Assembly (NCBI GenBank): GCA_004214155.1
Contig: SGYQ01000008.1
Location: forward strand, 23,878 to 87,877
DNA length: 64,000 bases
Reading direction: 5' to 3'
DNA from: Burkholderiaceae bacterium
GTDB taxonomy: Bacteria > Pseudomonadota > Gammaproteobacteria > Burkholderiales > Burkholderiaceae_A
Shown: positions 46,651-55,199 of the stretch, in pieces
Numbering within the stretch: the first letter of the stretch is position 1
Layout of the letters: every line of letters begins with the position of its first letter
Translations under genes and position numbers: made by a program
Notes under the pieces: model-generated
The model's database searches: none
The model's input: only the letters and a program-made list of their open reading frames with translations
What the model was told of the DNA's origin: nothing

Positions 46651-48263
46651 AGAGTCTCGCTTGCGAAATCTGCTAGTCTTGACCGTTCCCCTCGTTGCAG
46701 GGTGATATGACCGCCATGCCTCCAGCCTTTGAATCTATCAACAACATACGAAAGGCCAGATGAAGATTCGGTCAAATATGGAGAATCAATTTGAGCTACA
46801 TTACCTAGACACACAACTTTTGTACCAGGCCCAGCTCTAGTAATTAGGGCTTTCATTTCTTTCGGCGTAAGATTTTGCGCTTCATCTATAATTAAAAATT
46901 TGTTTAAAAAGGTTCTTCCCCTCATAAAGCTTAAAGATTTAATCCTGATCCTGCTTTTCATTAAATCCAAAGCAGCAGACCTACTCCAATCACCTCCCCC
47001 TTCTACTCCTCTATTTAATACCTCTAGGTTATCTTCAATGGCCCCCATCCACGGAATCATTTTTTCTTCCTCAGTCCCTGGTAAATAACCAATGTCATCC
47101 CCGAGAGGAACCGTAGCCCTTGTAATTATTATTTCGGAGTAAGTCCTGGTTTCGAGAGTTTGGGCGAGTCCCGCAGCTAAAGTGAGCAGCGTTTTTCCAG
47201 TTCCTGCCTGACCAAGAAGTGTGACAAAATCAATTTCAGGGTTTAACAAAAGATTTAATGCGAAGTTTTGTTCTGGGTTCCGTGAGGTGATTCCCCAAAT
47301 GGAATTCTTACTATGCGCGAAATCTTTTAAGGTTTTCAGTAGAACAAAGTCGTTTGTAACTTCTTCAACGATAGCAGATAAATTTTCGTCTGGACAATAA
47401 ATAAATTGATTCAGATGCATTTTTATAAACGGCAATTTTGAAAATCTATAAAAAACGTTACCCCCTTGTTGCCATGACTCGAGCGTGTCTCCAATTTGTT
47501 CCCAAAACTGTTTTTCTAATATTGCTTTACCGGTGTATAAAATGTCCGAATCATCGATAACGCTATCGTTAAAGTAATCCTCCGCTAGGAGCATCAACGC
47601 AGTTGCCTTAATCCTAATATTGATATCTTTGGATACAAGAACTACCTCTCGAGACTTGAACTTATTTTTAAGGTGTTGTACGACTGACAAAATTTGATTG
47701 TCTGGCTTATCATCTCCAAAACCAAAATTCTCATTTATGTCAAACGGCGACGTTTGGAAATACAGAGACCCTGTTGCATCTGTGTGCCCATTTAGGTTCA
47801 AAGGGATGCCCTCGTGTAATTTGGGGGGGTCAGTCTTTGCTATAGTTTTTATCAAAGAGTCTATCTCCCTCGTGGTTTGCCTAACATTTCGGGAAACTTC
47901 AGACATGCCTGTCTTGTGCAGATCTAATTCTTCTAGAGTAACTAAAGGGATATACACATCGTGCTCCTGGAATCTGAATAGACTAGTTGGATCATGCATC
48001 AATACATTTGTGTCTAGGACAAAAAGTTTTTTCTTTCCCGTTGACTTACCGACTTTTTCTTTATCTGCCGCCAATGGCATCTCAGGTTTTTTGATGGGTT
48101 TTTTTGCTAAAGATATAAGCTTATTAACATCAACTTTTTTCTGCTTCGAGGTTTTGGAAGCATCGGACGATTCTTTTTTTAATTTTTTGCGTGTCTGAGT
48201 TTTACGGTTAGACTCCCCTTTTATAATTTCTCCCATCTTCGTAGGAGCCTTTGGTAATGGCAT
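46647..48263 (-). CDS. PhoH family protein with N-terminal PIN domain
   Basis: The 538-residue protein has a lysine-rich N-terminal extension (1-78), a PIN nuclease domain beginning FVLDTNVLMHD (Asp84) and a PhoH ATPase domain with GQAGTGKTLL (about 351-360) and LIIDEAQNLTPKE. This PIN-PhoH (PhoH2-type) fusion is thought to be an ATP-dependent RNA helicase and RNase. The basic N-terminus may bind RNA. It precedes bcp on the minus strand in order but lies downstream of it in transcription. Confidence 0.92.
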   Translation of the reverse strand: MPLPKAPTKMGEIIKGESNRKTQTRKKLKKESSDASKTSKQKKVDVNKLISLAKKPIKKPEMPLAADKEKVGKSTGKKKLFVLDTNVLMHDPTSLFRFQEHDVYIPLVTLEELDLHKTGMSEVSRNVRQTTREIDSLIKTIAKTDPPKLHEGIPLNLNGHTDATGSLYFQTSPFDINENFGFGDDKPDNQILSVVQHLKNKFKSREVVLVSKDINIRIKATALMLLAEDYFNDSVIDDSDILYTGKAILEKQFWEQIGDTLESWQQGGNVFYRFSKLPFIKMHLNQFIYCPDENLSAIVEEVTNDFVLLKTLKDFAHSKNSIWGITSRNPEQNFALNLLLNPEIDFVTLLGQAGTGKTLLTLAAGLAQTLETRTYSEIIITRATVPLGDDIGYLPGTEEEKMIPWMGAIEDNLEVLNRGVEGGGDWSRSAALDLMKSRIRIKSLSFMRGRTFLNKFLIIDEAQNLTPKEMKALITRAGPGTKVVCLGNVAQIDSPYLTESSSGLSYVVDRFKGWRHGGHITLQRGERSRLADFASETL

Positions 48264-48274
48264 TATTACGTCCT

Positions 48275-48769
48275 TTACGCTAGTTGACTACTATTATTTT
48301 TCACGAAATCAAGCACCTCGGAGGGATTTTCCTCAGCCGACACTTTTCTCCATTCTTTAATCAACCGCCCATTCCTGTTGAAAAGAAAAGTACTTCGTTC
48401 AATACCTTTCACGATTTTTCCGTACATGTTTTTGTTTTTTAAAACATTAAATACATTGCATATCTCTTCATTTTCATCTGAAATTAGGTTCACTGACAAT
48501 TGAAATTTAGTACTGAAATTTAAATGCGACTTTATACTATCACGTGACACACCAACAACTTGTGTATTCATTTGGAGGAAATTTTTATGGTATTTTGTAA
48601 ACGAAAGTGCCTGTGAGGTACATCCTGGTGTATTGTCTTTTGGATAGAAAAAAATAACTAAGTTATTGCCCAAGAAGTCCGTTAGTTTACCTGACCCGAA
48701 TATTGTTTCTATATTTATTTTCGGAAGAGTTAAGGTATCATTCATGTCATCGCCTGTATTATTGTGCAT
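48275..48769 (-). CDS. bcp: Bcp/PrxQ-type thiol peroxidase
   Basis: The peroxiredoxin has FFYPKDNTPGCTSQ with the peroxidatic cysteine, then VVGVSRDSI. The resolving cysteine found five residues later in many PrxQ proteins is absent (residues SQALSF), so this would act as a 1-Cys type or use another thiol. ATG at 48769 has AAGGA 8 bases upstream and is chosen over TTG at 48796 and ATG at 48745. It overlaps the Mth938-domain gene by 11 bases. Confidence 0.92.
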   Translation of the reverse strand: MHNNTGDDMNDTLTLPKINIETIFGSGKLTDFLGNNLVIFFYPKDNTPGCTSQALSFTKYHKNFLQMNTQVVGVSRDSIKSHLNFSTKFQLSVNLISDENEEICNVFNVLKNKNMYGKIVKGIERSTFLFNRNGRLIKEWRKVSAEENPSEVLDFVKNNSSQLA

Positions 48770-49211
48770 AATTTTCATCCTTAGAGAATTTTTCAAGAAT
48801 TAATCCAGCCACCACAGAGCGTCCTTCAGCCACAAGCAAATTAAACGTTCGACATGCTGCAGGGGTAGACATACAATCGGCTCTCACTACCATTCCAGAA
48901 CTAGTGCTATTTAAAAGCGCTAGGGGGTTCTTCTCCCCGCTTTGGTCAAATTCGAGTATGTCTTTATCGAGCATAATTTGATTAATCCCGGTTCCTATAA
49001 GAACAACATCCGGGCTATTTTCAAAAAGTTTTTTAACTACCTGCCTAGATAATTGGTCTACATTTGTTATTTGCCAAGGTATAGGTTCACTATCTGTTGA
49101 TATAATACAAGAGTTTTTTATTAAAACTTTGTTTACCTCTATGAAGCGTTCACCGTAACTTGTAACTGAATACTTACCTCGAATACTCTCTGGTTGTAGT
49201 CCTGAATTCAT
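48759..49211 (-). CDS. Mth938-like domain (DUF498) protein
   Basis: The 150-residue protein has IPWQI, DVVLIGTG and a STPAACRTFNLLVAEGRSV stretch typical of the Mth938/NDUFAF3-like fold. The bacterial members have unknown function; the human relative is a complex I assembly factor. It precedes bcp on the same strand with overlapping ends and diverges from the aminotransferase across 59 bases. Confidence 0.88.
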   Translation of the reverse strand: MNSGLQPESIRGKYSVTSYGERFIEVNKVLIKNSCIISTDSEPIPWQITNVDQLSRQVVKKLFENSPDVVLIGTGINQIMLDKDILEFDQSGEKNPLALLNSTSSGMVVRADCMSTPAACRTFNLLVAEGRSVVAGLILEKFSKDENYAQ

Positions 49212-49270
49212 AATTGAACTGATACGTGGAATTGAATTAATGTACCATAGACTTTTTTCTATTTGCTAGT

Positions 49271-50473
49271 ATGAATCAAAAAATTTTCCCCAGAATTTCA
49301 AGGCTTCCACCTTACGTTTTTTCTGTTATCGGCGAGTTAAAAGTAAAGGCCCGTATTGCAGGAGAGGACATTGTGGATATGAGCATGGGAAATCCTGATC
49401 AACCGACTCCCCGGCACATCGTTGATAAATTAACTGAGGTGGCGATGAGAGACCACACACATGGCTATTCGGCATCAAAGGGGATTAAAAGGCTCCGAAA
49501 CGCAATTTGTAAGCGGTACAGACAAAAATACCAGGTGGTTTTGGATGAAGATTCGGAATCAATAGTTACAATTGGCTCAAAAGAAGGCCTCGCTCATTTA
49601 ATGCTAGCTATTCTCGACAGAGGCGATACCGTTCTGGTGCCCAATCCAAGTTACCCCATTCACATTTATGGAGCCATAATAGCAGGCGCTGACGTACGAT
49701 CTATTCGCATGACAACTGGAGAAGAATTTTTTGAAGAATTGGAAAGGGCAATTAAGGAGTCAATTCCTAAGCCCAAAATGATTATATTTGGATTTCCCAG
49801 TAATCCAACTGGAGAATGTGTTGATATTGTGTTTTTTGAAAAAGTTATCGCTTTAGCAAAACGATTTGATATTCTAGTTGTACACGATTTAGCGTACGCC
49901 GATATTTGCTTTGATGGGTACACTGCTCCATCGATTATGCAAGTAAAAGGGGCAAAAAACTATTCGGTCGAGTTCTTCTCTATGAGCAAGTCATACAATA
50001 TGGCTGGATGGAGAGTAGGTTTTATGGTTGGAAATCGTGAAATGATTGCAGCACTCGCAAAAATAAAGAGCTATTTTGACTATGGCACTTTTACTCCTAT
50101 TCAAGTTGCTTCTGTAGTAGCACTCGAATCTGAGACTAGTGTTGTGCAAGAAATCTGTGATACTTATCAAAAGAGACGCGACACATTGGTAAACGGTTTG
50201 AACAGCATTGGGTGGGTAAATGATCTACCTAGGGCTACTATGTATTTGTGGGCAAAAATCCCCCAAGCTTACAGCTCTAAAGGCTCATTAGATTTTGCTG
50301 AGCGATTATTAAATAATGCAAAGGTGGCGGTATCGCCCGGAATAGGGTTTGGAGAGTATGGAGAGGGATATGTTCGGTTTGCTTTGATTGAAAATAACCA
50401 GCGAATCAAGCAAGCGGTTCGTGGAATTCGCGAAATGTTTAAAAAAGATGGAGTTTCATTAAAACAAATTTGA
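49271..50473 (+). CDS. alaC: PLP-dependent aminotransferase, AlaC-like
   Basis: This 400-residue class I aminotransferase has SMSKSYNMAGWRVG with the PLP lysine near residue 240, the cofactor-binding IFGFPSNPTGE and an RFALIEN C-terminal arginine. AlaC-type enzymes make alanine from pyruvate with glutamate. In Betaproteobacteria this gene commonly precedes hom and thrC, as here, so co-expression with threonine synthesis is likely. The gene symbol rests on context as well as motifs. Confidence 0.88.
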   Translation: MNQKIFPRISRLPPYVFSVIGELKVKARIAGEDIVDMSMGNPDQPTPRHIVDKLTEVAMRDHTHGYSASKGIKRLRNAICKRYRQKYQVVLDEDSESIVTIGSKEGLAHLMLAILDRGDTVLVPNPSYPIHIYGAIIAGADVRSIRMTTGEEFFEELERAIKESIPKPKMIIFGFPSNPTGECVDIVFFEKVIALAKRFDILVVHDLAYADICFDGYTAPSIMQVKGAKNYSVEFFSMSKSYNMAGWRVGFMVGNREMIAALAKIKSYFDYGTFTPIQVASVVALESETSVVQEICDTYQKRRDTLVNGLNSIGWVNDLPRATMYLWAKIPQAYSSKGSLDFAERLLNNAKVAVSPGIGFGEYGEGYVRFALIENNQRIKQAVRGIREMFKKDGVSLKQI

Positions 50474-50484
50474 GGAAACAGATA

Positions 50485-51792
50485 ATGAAAGACATAAAAA
50501 TCGGTTTGGCCGGATTTGGAACCGTTGGGAGAGGCACATGGGAGTTATTGGAGAAAAATAAGAAGAAGATTGAAAGATCGTCAAAAATTAAAATTTCCAT
50601 TGTTGCCATAGCAGATCCGGACAAAAGTAAGTTTGAAAGTGTTGATATCCCTGCAGCTTGTCATGTCTACTCCGACGCTTTTCAGTTACTAAAAGATAAA
50701 TCGCTAGACATCGTGATTGAATTAATTGGGGGAGAAACTATAGCCAAGGAATTTGTCATATCGGCGATTAGAGAGAGAAAAATGGTAGTTACTGCTAATA
50801 AAGCTCTTCTGGCAAAACACGGGAAACAAATTTTTGGCGAAGCGGAAAGAAACGGAGTTGCGGTTTTTTATGAAGCAGCAATAGCTGGAGGAATCCCAAT
50901 CGTTAAAGTTTTGAAAGAAGGATTGTTAGCAAATGAAATTCTGTGGATATCCGGAATTATCAATGGAACAACAAACTATATTCTTTCAGAAATGGAAAAA
51001 AGGAATTTGGGATTTGATGAAGCTTTGAATGAAGCAAAACTCCATGGTTATGCAGAGCAGGATCCTACTCTAGATATTGATGGGCATGATTCTGCGCACA
51101 AAATAAGCTTATTAGCATCATTAGCGTTTGGAACAAGGTTTGATTTTGGTGAGATCCCAGTACGTGGTATCCGGGGTATTAAGGAAAGAGATGTTCGGTT
51201 TGCAAAAAAATTTGGCTATCAAATAAAACTATTGGCATTTGCGAAGTTAGAAAAATCACTAGTAGAGGTTTCAGTGGAACCGACTTTAATTCCAGTAGAT
51301 TTATTAATGGCCAATGTGGACGGACCGATGAACGCAGTGTCAGTTGAAGGAAACTTCGTTGGACATACGCTTTACTACGGCCAAGGTGCAGGCTCCCATC
51401 CGACGGCAAGTGCTGTTGTTGCAGACATTATTGAAGCTTGTGGCACCATAAGCACGCTCAATGGCATGCAACAGGTGAAAACAAACCCTGACTTCTCTGA
51501 CCATCCAGACTATGAGTTAATGAAGAAAGAGAACGTTGTTTCAGGGCACTATATGAGATTGGAAGTTTCAGATAAATCTGGAGTTTTATCTGAAATAACT
51601 GGTATATTGGCTAGTCAAAATGTGTCGGTTGATCGATTCTTTCAGGAGAAAAGTGGAGATTCAAATGCCGAAATAATCTTACTAACCCATATGTGCGCCT
51701 ACGGAAAAATTGTTGAAGTTGTTGATATGCTTATAAATTTAGAAAATGTAAGAGGGAAACCTGTAGTATTTAGGGTTGAAGAAAAGGCATGA
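50485..51792 (+). CDS. hom: Homoserine dehydrogenase
   Basis: The 435-residue protein has a GLAGFGTVGRGT dinucleotide fold at the N-terminus, a GIINGTTNYIL segment, and a C-terminal ACT domain (about 350-430) for feedback control. It reduces aspartate semialdehyde to homoserine. ATG at 50485 follows GAGGA and is chosen over TTG at 50470. Its TGA overlaps the thrC ATG by 4 bases. Confidence 0.96.
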   Translation: MKDIKIGLAGFGTVGRGTWELLEKNKKKIERSSKIKISIVAIADPDKSKFESVDIPAACHVYSDAFQLLKDKSLDIVIELIGGETIAKEFVISAIRERKMVVTANKALLAKHGKQIFGEAERNGVAVFYEAAIAGGIPIVKVLKEGLLANEILWISGIINGTTNYILSEMEKRNLGFDEALNEAKLHGYAEQDPTLDIDGHDSAHKISLLASLAFGTRFDFGEIPVRGIRGIKERDVRFAKKFGYQIKLLAFAKLEKSLVEVSVEPTLIPVDLLMANVDGPMNAVSVEGNFVGHTLYYGQGAGSHPTASAVVADIIEACGTISTLNGMQQVKTNPDFSDHPDYELMKKENVVSGHYMRLEVSDKSGVLSEITGILASQNVSVDRFFQEKSGDSNAEIILLTHMCAYGKIVEVVDMLINLENVRGKPVVFRVEEKA

Positions 51793-53225
51793 TTAAGTAT
51801 GTATCTACCAGAGGAGGTGCTTCGGGGACATTTACCGATACGATATTAGAAGGACTAGCATCTGACGGGGGGTTGCTTGTACCTGAAAAATATGAGGTTA
51901 TCTCTGAAGAACGTCTTTCACAGTGGCAAAATTTGCCATACCCAGAATTGGCTTGCGAAATAATTTCTTGTTTCGCAACAGATTTAACAAAAGATAAAAT
52001 TCGAGAAATATGTCATGAAGTTTACACAAGAGCAATTTTTGGTGATGATATCGTATCTGTCAAACCTATAAAATTAGCTCCGAAAGAGGAGCTTTATATC
52101 CTCGGTATCTCAAATGGCCCAACGCTTGCATTCAAGGATATGGCAATGCAATTTTTAGGAAAATTGTTTGACGAAATTTTAAATGAACGAGGAATAAAAT
52201 TAAATATTCTTGGCGCCACTTCGGGGGATACGGGTGGTGCTGCAGAATATGCAATGATGGGGCGAAGTTCTGTTTCGGTTTTTATGTTGTCACCTAAAGA
52301 CAGGATGAGCGAGTTTCAAAAAAGTCAGATGTACAGTATCAAGGAACAAAACATACACAATATTGTGGTGCCCGGTTCGTTTGATAATTGTCAGGACCTT
52401 GTTAAGGCGGTTTCGAACGACTTAGGATTCAAAGATTCCTATTCTATCGGTTCAGTAAATTCAATAAACTGGGGAAGAATCACAGCTCAGGTCGTTTATT
52501 ATTTTTTTGGTTATTTCAAAGTGATACAAAAATCAAAAAAAAAATTGATGCACCCTGTTTCTTTTTCTGTTCCTTCTGGAAACTTTGGCAATATTTTGTC
52601 TGGATTTGTAGCAAAAAAAATGGGCTTACCTATAAAAAATTTGGTATTAGCTACCAATGAAAACAATGTTCTTGACGAGTTTTTCAAGAGTGGAATTTAT
52701 CGAGTAAGAAATCCCAAAGAGACCTTTGTGACGTCATCGCCATCGATGGATATTTCCAAGGCATCAAATTTTGAACGATTTATCCATGAGATTTTCGATC
52801 GTGATAGCAAATACGTCTCTACTTTGTGGGCCGAACTTGAAAAAAACAACTCCTTTTCAATTGATGCTCAAAGCCTAGCAAATTTAAAAAGAGAGAGCGG
52901 GATAGTCTCGGGTGCCTCAAGACATGTTAATCGCATTAATACAATACAAAGAGTATATGAATCTAATCAATTAGTTGTCGACCCGCACACTGCTGACGGG
53001 ATTTATGTGGGACAGAGGTTTGTTGAAGACAATATACCAATGATATGCCTAGAAACAGCATTACCCACCAAGTTTGAAGGCACTGTTCGTGAAGCATTAG
53101 GATTTGTGCCGGAAAGAAGAGACTCTTTAAAGAACATCGAAGATAAAGATAGAAGAGTTTATGAAATGAGCGGCTCTCTCCCTGACTTGAAGAATTTCAT
53201 TATCAAAAATGCAAAGATTAATTGA
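51789..53225 (+). CDS. thrC: Threonine synthase
   Basis: The 478-residue PLP enzyme is of the long (type 2-like) threonine synthase form. It shows GPTLAFKDMAMQF with the PLP lysine near residue 116, GATSGDTGGAAEYA and FSVPSGNFGNI. It converts O-phosphohomoserine to threonine. It overlaps hom by 4 bases and moeA by 17. Confidence 0.96.
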   Translation: MIKYVSTRGGASGTFTDTILEGLASDGGLLVPEKYEVISEERLSQWQNLPYPELACEIISCFATDLTKDKIREICHEVYTRAIFGDDIVSVKPIKLAPKEELYILGISNGPTLAFKDMAMQFLGKLFDEILNERGIKLNILGATSGDTGGAAEYAMMGRSSVSVFMLSPKDRMSEFQKSQMYSIKEQNIHNIVVPGSFDNCQDLVKAVSNDLGFKDSYSIGSVNSINWGRITAQVVYYFFGYFKVIQKSKKKLMHPVSFSVPSGNFGNILSGFVAKKMGLPIKNLVLATNENNVLDEFFKSGIYRVRNPKETFVTSSPSMDISKASNFERFIHEIFDRDSKYVSTLWAELEKNNSFSIDAQSLANLKRESGIVSGASRHVNRINTIQRVYESNQLVVDPHTADGIYVGQRFVEDNIPMICLETALPTKFEGTVREALGFVPERRDSLKNIEDKDRRVYEMSGSLPDLKNFIIKNAKIN

Positions 53226-54408
53226 ATTTGATCAAGCTTTGAAAACCTTGTTGGTATCGATTGATTCTGATGTTGGTACAACTAAACTTAACTTGTCTGA
53301 GTGTTTGGGCAGGATACTTGCAGAGGATGTTACCTCGTTGATTGATATACCGGGATTTGATAATAGCCAGGTAGATGGTTATGCTGCCCGCTCTAGTGAA
53401 GTCTCTGTAGGTAAAGAATTTGTTGTTTCACAAAGAATACCAGCGGGTTCGAATCCAACTAATTTAGAAAAAGGCACTGTTGCAAGGATATTTACTGGGG
53501 CTGAGCCGCCGAGTGGAGCAGATTGTATCATTATGCAAGAAGATGTAAAGATAATCGGTGAGCAAAAAGTAGAGGTTCTGAAATCGGCGGGAGTCGGAGA
53601 AAACATCCGAAAGAGAGCTTGCGATTTAAAGACAGGAGAGGTTTTTTTTAAAAAAGGAAGGCAGTTATCATCGGCGGATATCGGTCTTTGTGCGTCAGTT
53701 GGAAGAGTATCAATGCAAGTTTATGAGAAAATAACTGTTGGTGTCTTTTCGACTGGTGATGAACTTAAACAACCCGGAGAAAAACTAGAAAGGGGCCAGC
53801 TTTTTGACAGTAATAGACCGATGATAATCAACTGCGTAAAAAGTATGGGGATAAACTGTATTGATTTTGGATGTTTGCCCGATCGATTAGAGCCAACAGT
53901 AAAATCCTTAAAGAGTGCAAGTGAAAAAGTAGATGCGATTATCACTTGTGGAGGTGTTTCTGTCGGAGAAGAAGACCATTTAAAAGATGCTGTACAAGAA
54001 CTAGGCGAACTAAAATTATGGAAAATAAATATGAAACCAGGTAAGCCGTTCGCGTACGGTAAATTGGGGAAAAGCGCTTATCTAGGTTTACCAGGTAATC
54101 CTGTATCTGCATGGGTGACATTTTCTCTTTTGTGTCGTCCGTTTATTTTAAAATTAAATGGAAAGGAATTAGGCAAGACTCTCTTTACAATGGCACGAAC
54201 GAACTTTGATTATGAGAATAGAAATTCTAGAAGAGAGTTTTTGAGAGTTACCATTGATTTAAAAGGTAATTTACAATTGTATGGGAGGCAAAACTCTCAA
54301 ATATTGTCCTCAATTTGTTTTTGTGACGGACTGATTGAAGTATCTCCTAAACAAACAATAAAGGCTGGTGAAAATGTTAAATTTTACAACTTTTCGTCTA
54401 TAGGATAG
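53209..54408 (+). CDS. moeA: Molybdopterin molybdotransferase
   Basis: The 399-residue MoeA has DNSQVDGYA near the N-terminus, TGAEPPSGAD, VFSTGDELKQPG, the TCGGVSVGEEDH motif and LPGNPVSAWVTF. It inserts molybdate into adenylated molybdopterin made by MogA. It is coupled to thrC and followed by moaD and moaE. Confidence 0.95.
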   Translation: MQRLIEFDQALKTLLVSIDSDVGTTKLNLSECLGRILAEDVTSLIDIPGFDNSQVDGYAARSSEVSVGKEFVVSQRIPAGSNPTNLEKGTVARIFTGAEPPSGADCIIMQEDVKIIGEQKVEVLKSAGVGENIRKRACDLKTGEVFFKKGRQLSSADIGLCASVGRVSMQVYEKITVGVFSTGDELKQPGEKLERGQLFDSNRPMIINCVKSMGINCIDFGCLPDRLEPTVKSLKSASEKVDAIITCGGVSVGEEDHLKDAVQELGELKLWKINMKPGKPFAYGKLGKSAYLGLPGNPVSAWVTFSLLCRPFILKLNGKELGKTLFTMARTNFDYENRNSRREFLRVTIDLKGNLQLYGRQNSQILSSICFCDGLIEVSPKQTIKAGENVKFYNFSSIG

Positions 54409-54415
54409 AGCTGTA

Positions 54416-54670
54416 ATGCATTTAAAAATTTTTTTTTTCGCGGAGCTTAGAGAAAGAATGAATCGAGAGTTTATAGAATCCGAGTTTCAGGGAGTAAAAA
54501 ATGTTCGAGAGTTGCAAGAAAAACTCGAGGAAAAATTCGAAGTTTTGAGAGGATGTTTTGCGGAGAGCAAGTTGATAAAAATTGCTATCAATCACGAGTA
54601 TTGCTCCTTAGATGCTGAGTTACGAGATGGGGATGAGGTAGCTTTTTTCCCGCCCGTTACTGGTGGATAG
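54416..54670 (+). CDS. moaD: Molybdopterin synthase small subunit
   Basis: The 84-residue ubiquitin-like sulfur carrier starts IFFFAELRE and ends DEVAFFPPVTGG, with the terminal Gly-Gly that carries the thiocarboxylate. It pairs with MoaE just downstream to build molybdopterin. It lies 7 bases after moeA. Confidence 0.95.
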   Translation: MHLKIFFFAELRERMNREFIESEFQGVKNVRELQEKLEEKFEVLRGCFAESKLIKIAINHEYCSLDAELRDGDEVAFFPPVTGG

Positions 54671-54688
54671 AGTCACTTGGTGAGCCCA

Positions 54689-55168
54689 ATGAATAACAGT
54701 ATTTTAGTTAAGGTGCAGAAGGACAAAATAGCGGTTGGGAGCTTGATTGAGAAGTTAATGGATTTATCTGAGCGAGAGGGTGAAGTCGGTGCGATTACTA
54801 CCTTCATAGGAAGGGTAAGAGGCAAAGAGGAAACGAGACAAGTCAGTGAATTATTTCTAGAACATTATCCAACGATGACGGAAAAAAAAATTACGGAAAT
54901 TGTTTGCAATGCTTGTAATACGTTTTCAATTAACGGCTGTATCGTTATCCATAGGATAGGAAAACTAGTTCCTGGAGAGTTAATTGTTTTTGTAGGTGTG
55001 ACAAGCAGACATCGGAAGGACGCATTCGAGGCATGTTCCTACGTGATGGATTTTTTAAAAACTGAAGCCCCTTTTTGGAAAAAAGAAAAGGGCTCAAAAG
55101 GGGAAAAATGGATTAAGTCCCGAGATATAGACTATGTAGCGAGGGACGCATGGTTGGGAAAAGGTTGA
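54689..55168 (+). CDS. moaE: Molybdopterin synthase catalytic subunit
   Basis: The protein has about 159 residues with GAITTFIGRVRG, LEHYPTMTEKKI, HRIGKL-PGE-type segments and KTEAPFWKKE, which contains catalytic lysines. The ATG at 54689 follows GGTGAG; in-frame TTG 54677 and GTG 54680 are alternatives. It follows moaD by 18 bases and is followed by clpB after 31 bases. Confidence 0.95.
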   Translation: MNNSILVKVQKDKIAVGSLIEKLMDLSEREGEVGAITTFIGRVRGKEETRQVSELFLEHYPTMTEKKITEIVCNACNTFSINGCIVIHRIGKLVPGELIVFVGVTSRHRKDAFEACSYVMDFLKTEAPFWKKEKGSKGEKWIKSRDIDYVARDAWLGKG

Positions 55169-55199
55169 AAATTTGAATTTGATCTCAATCTAAAACAAT

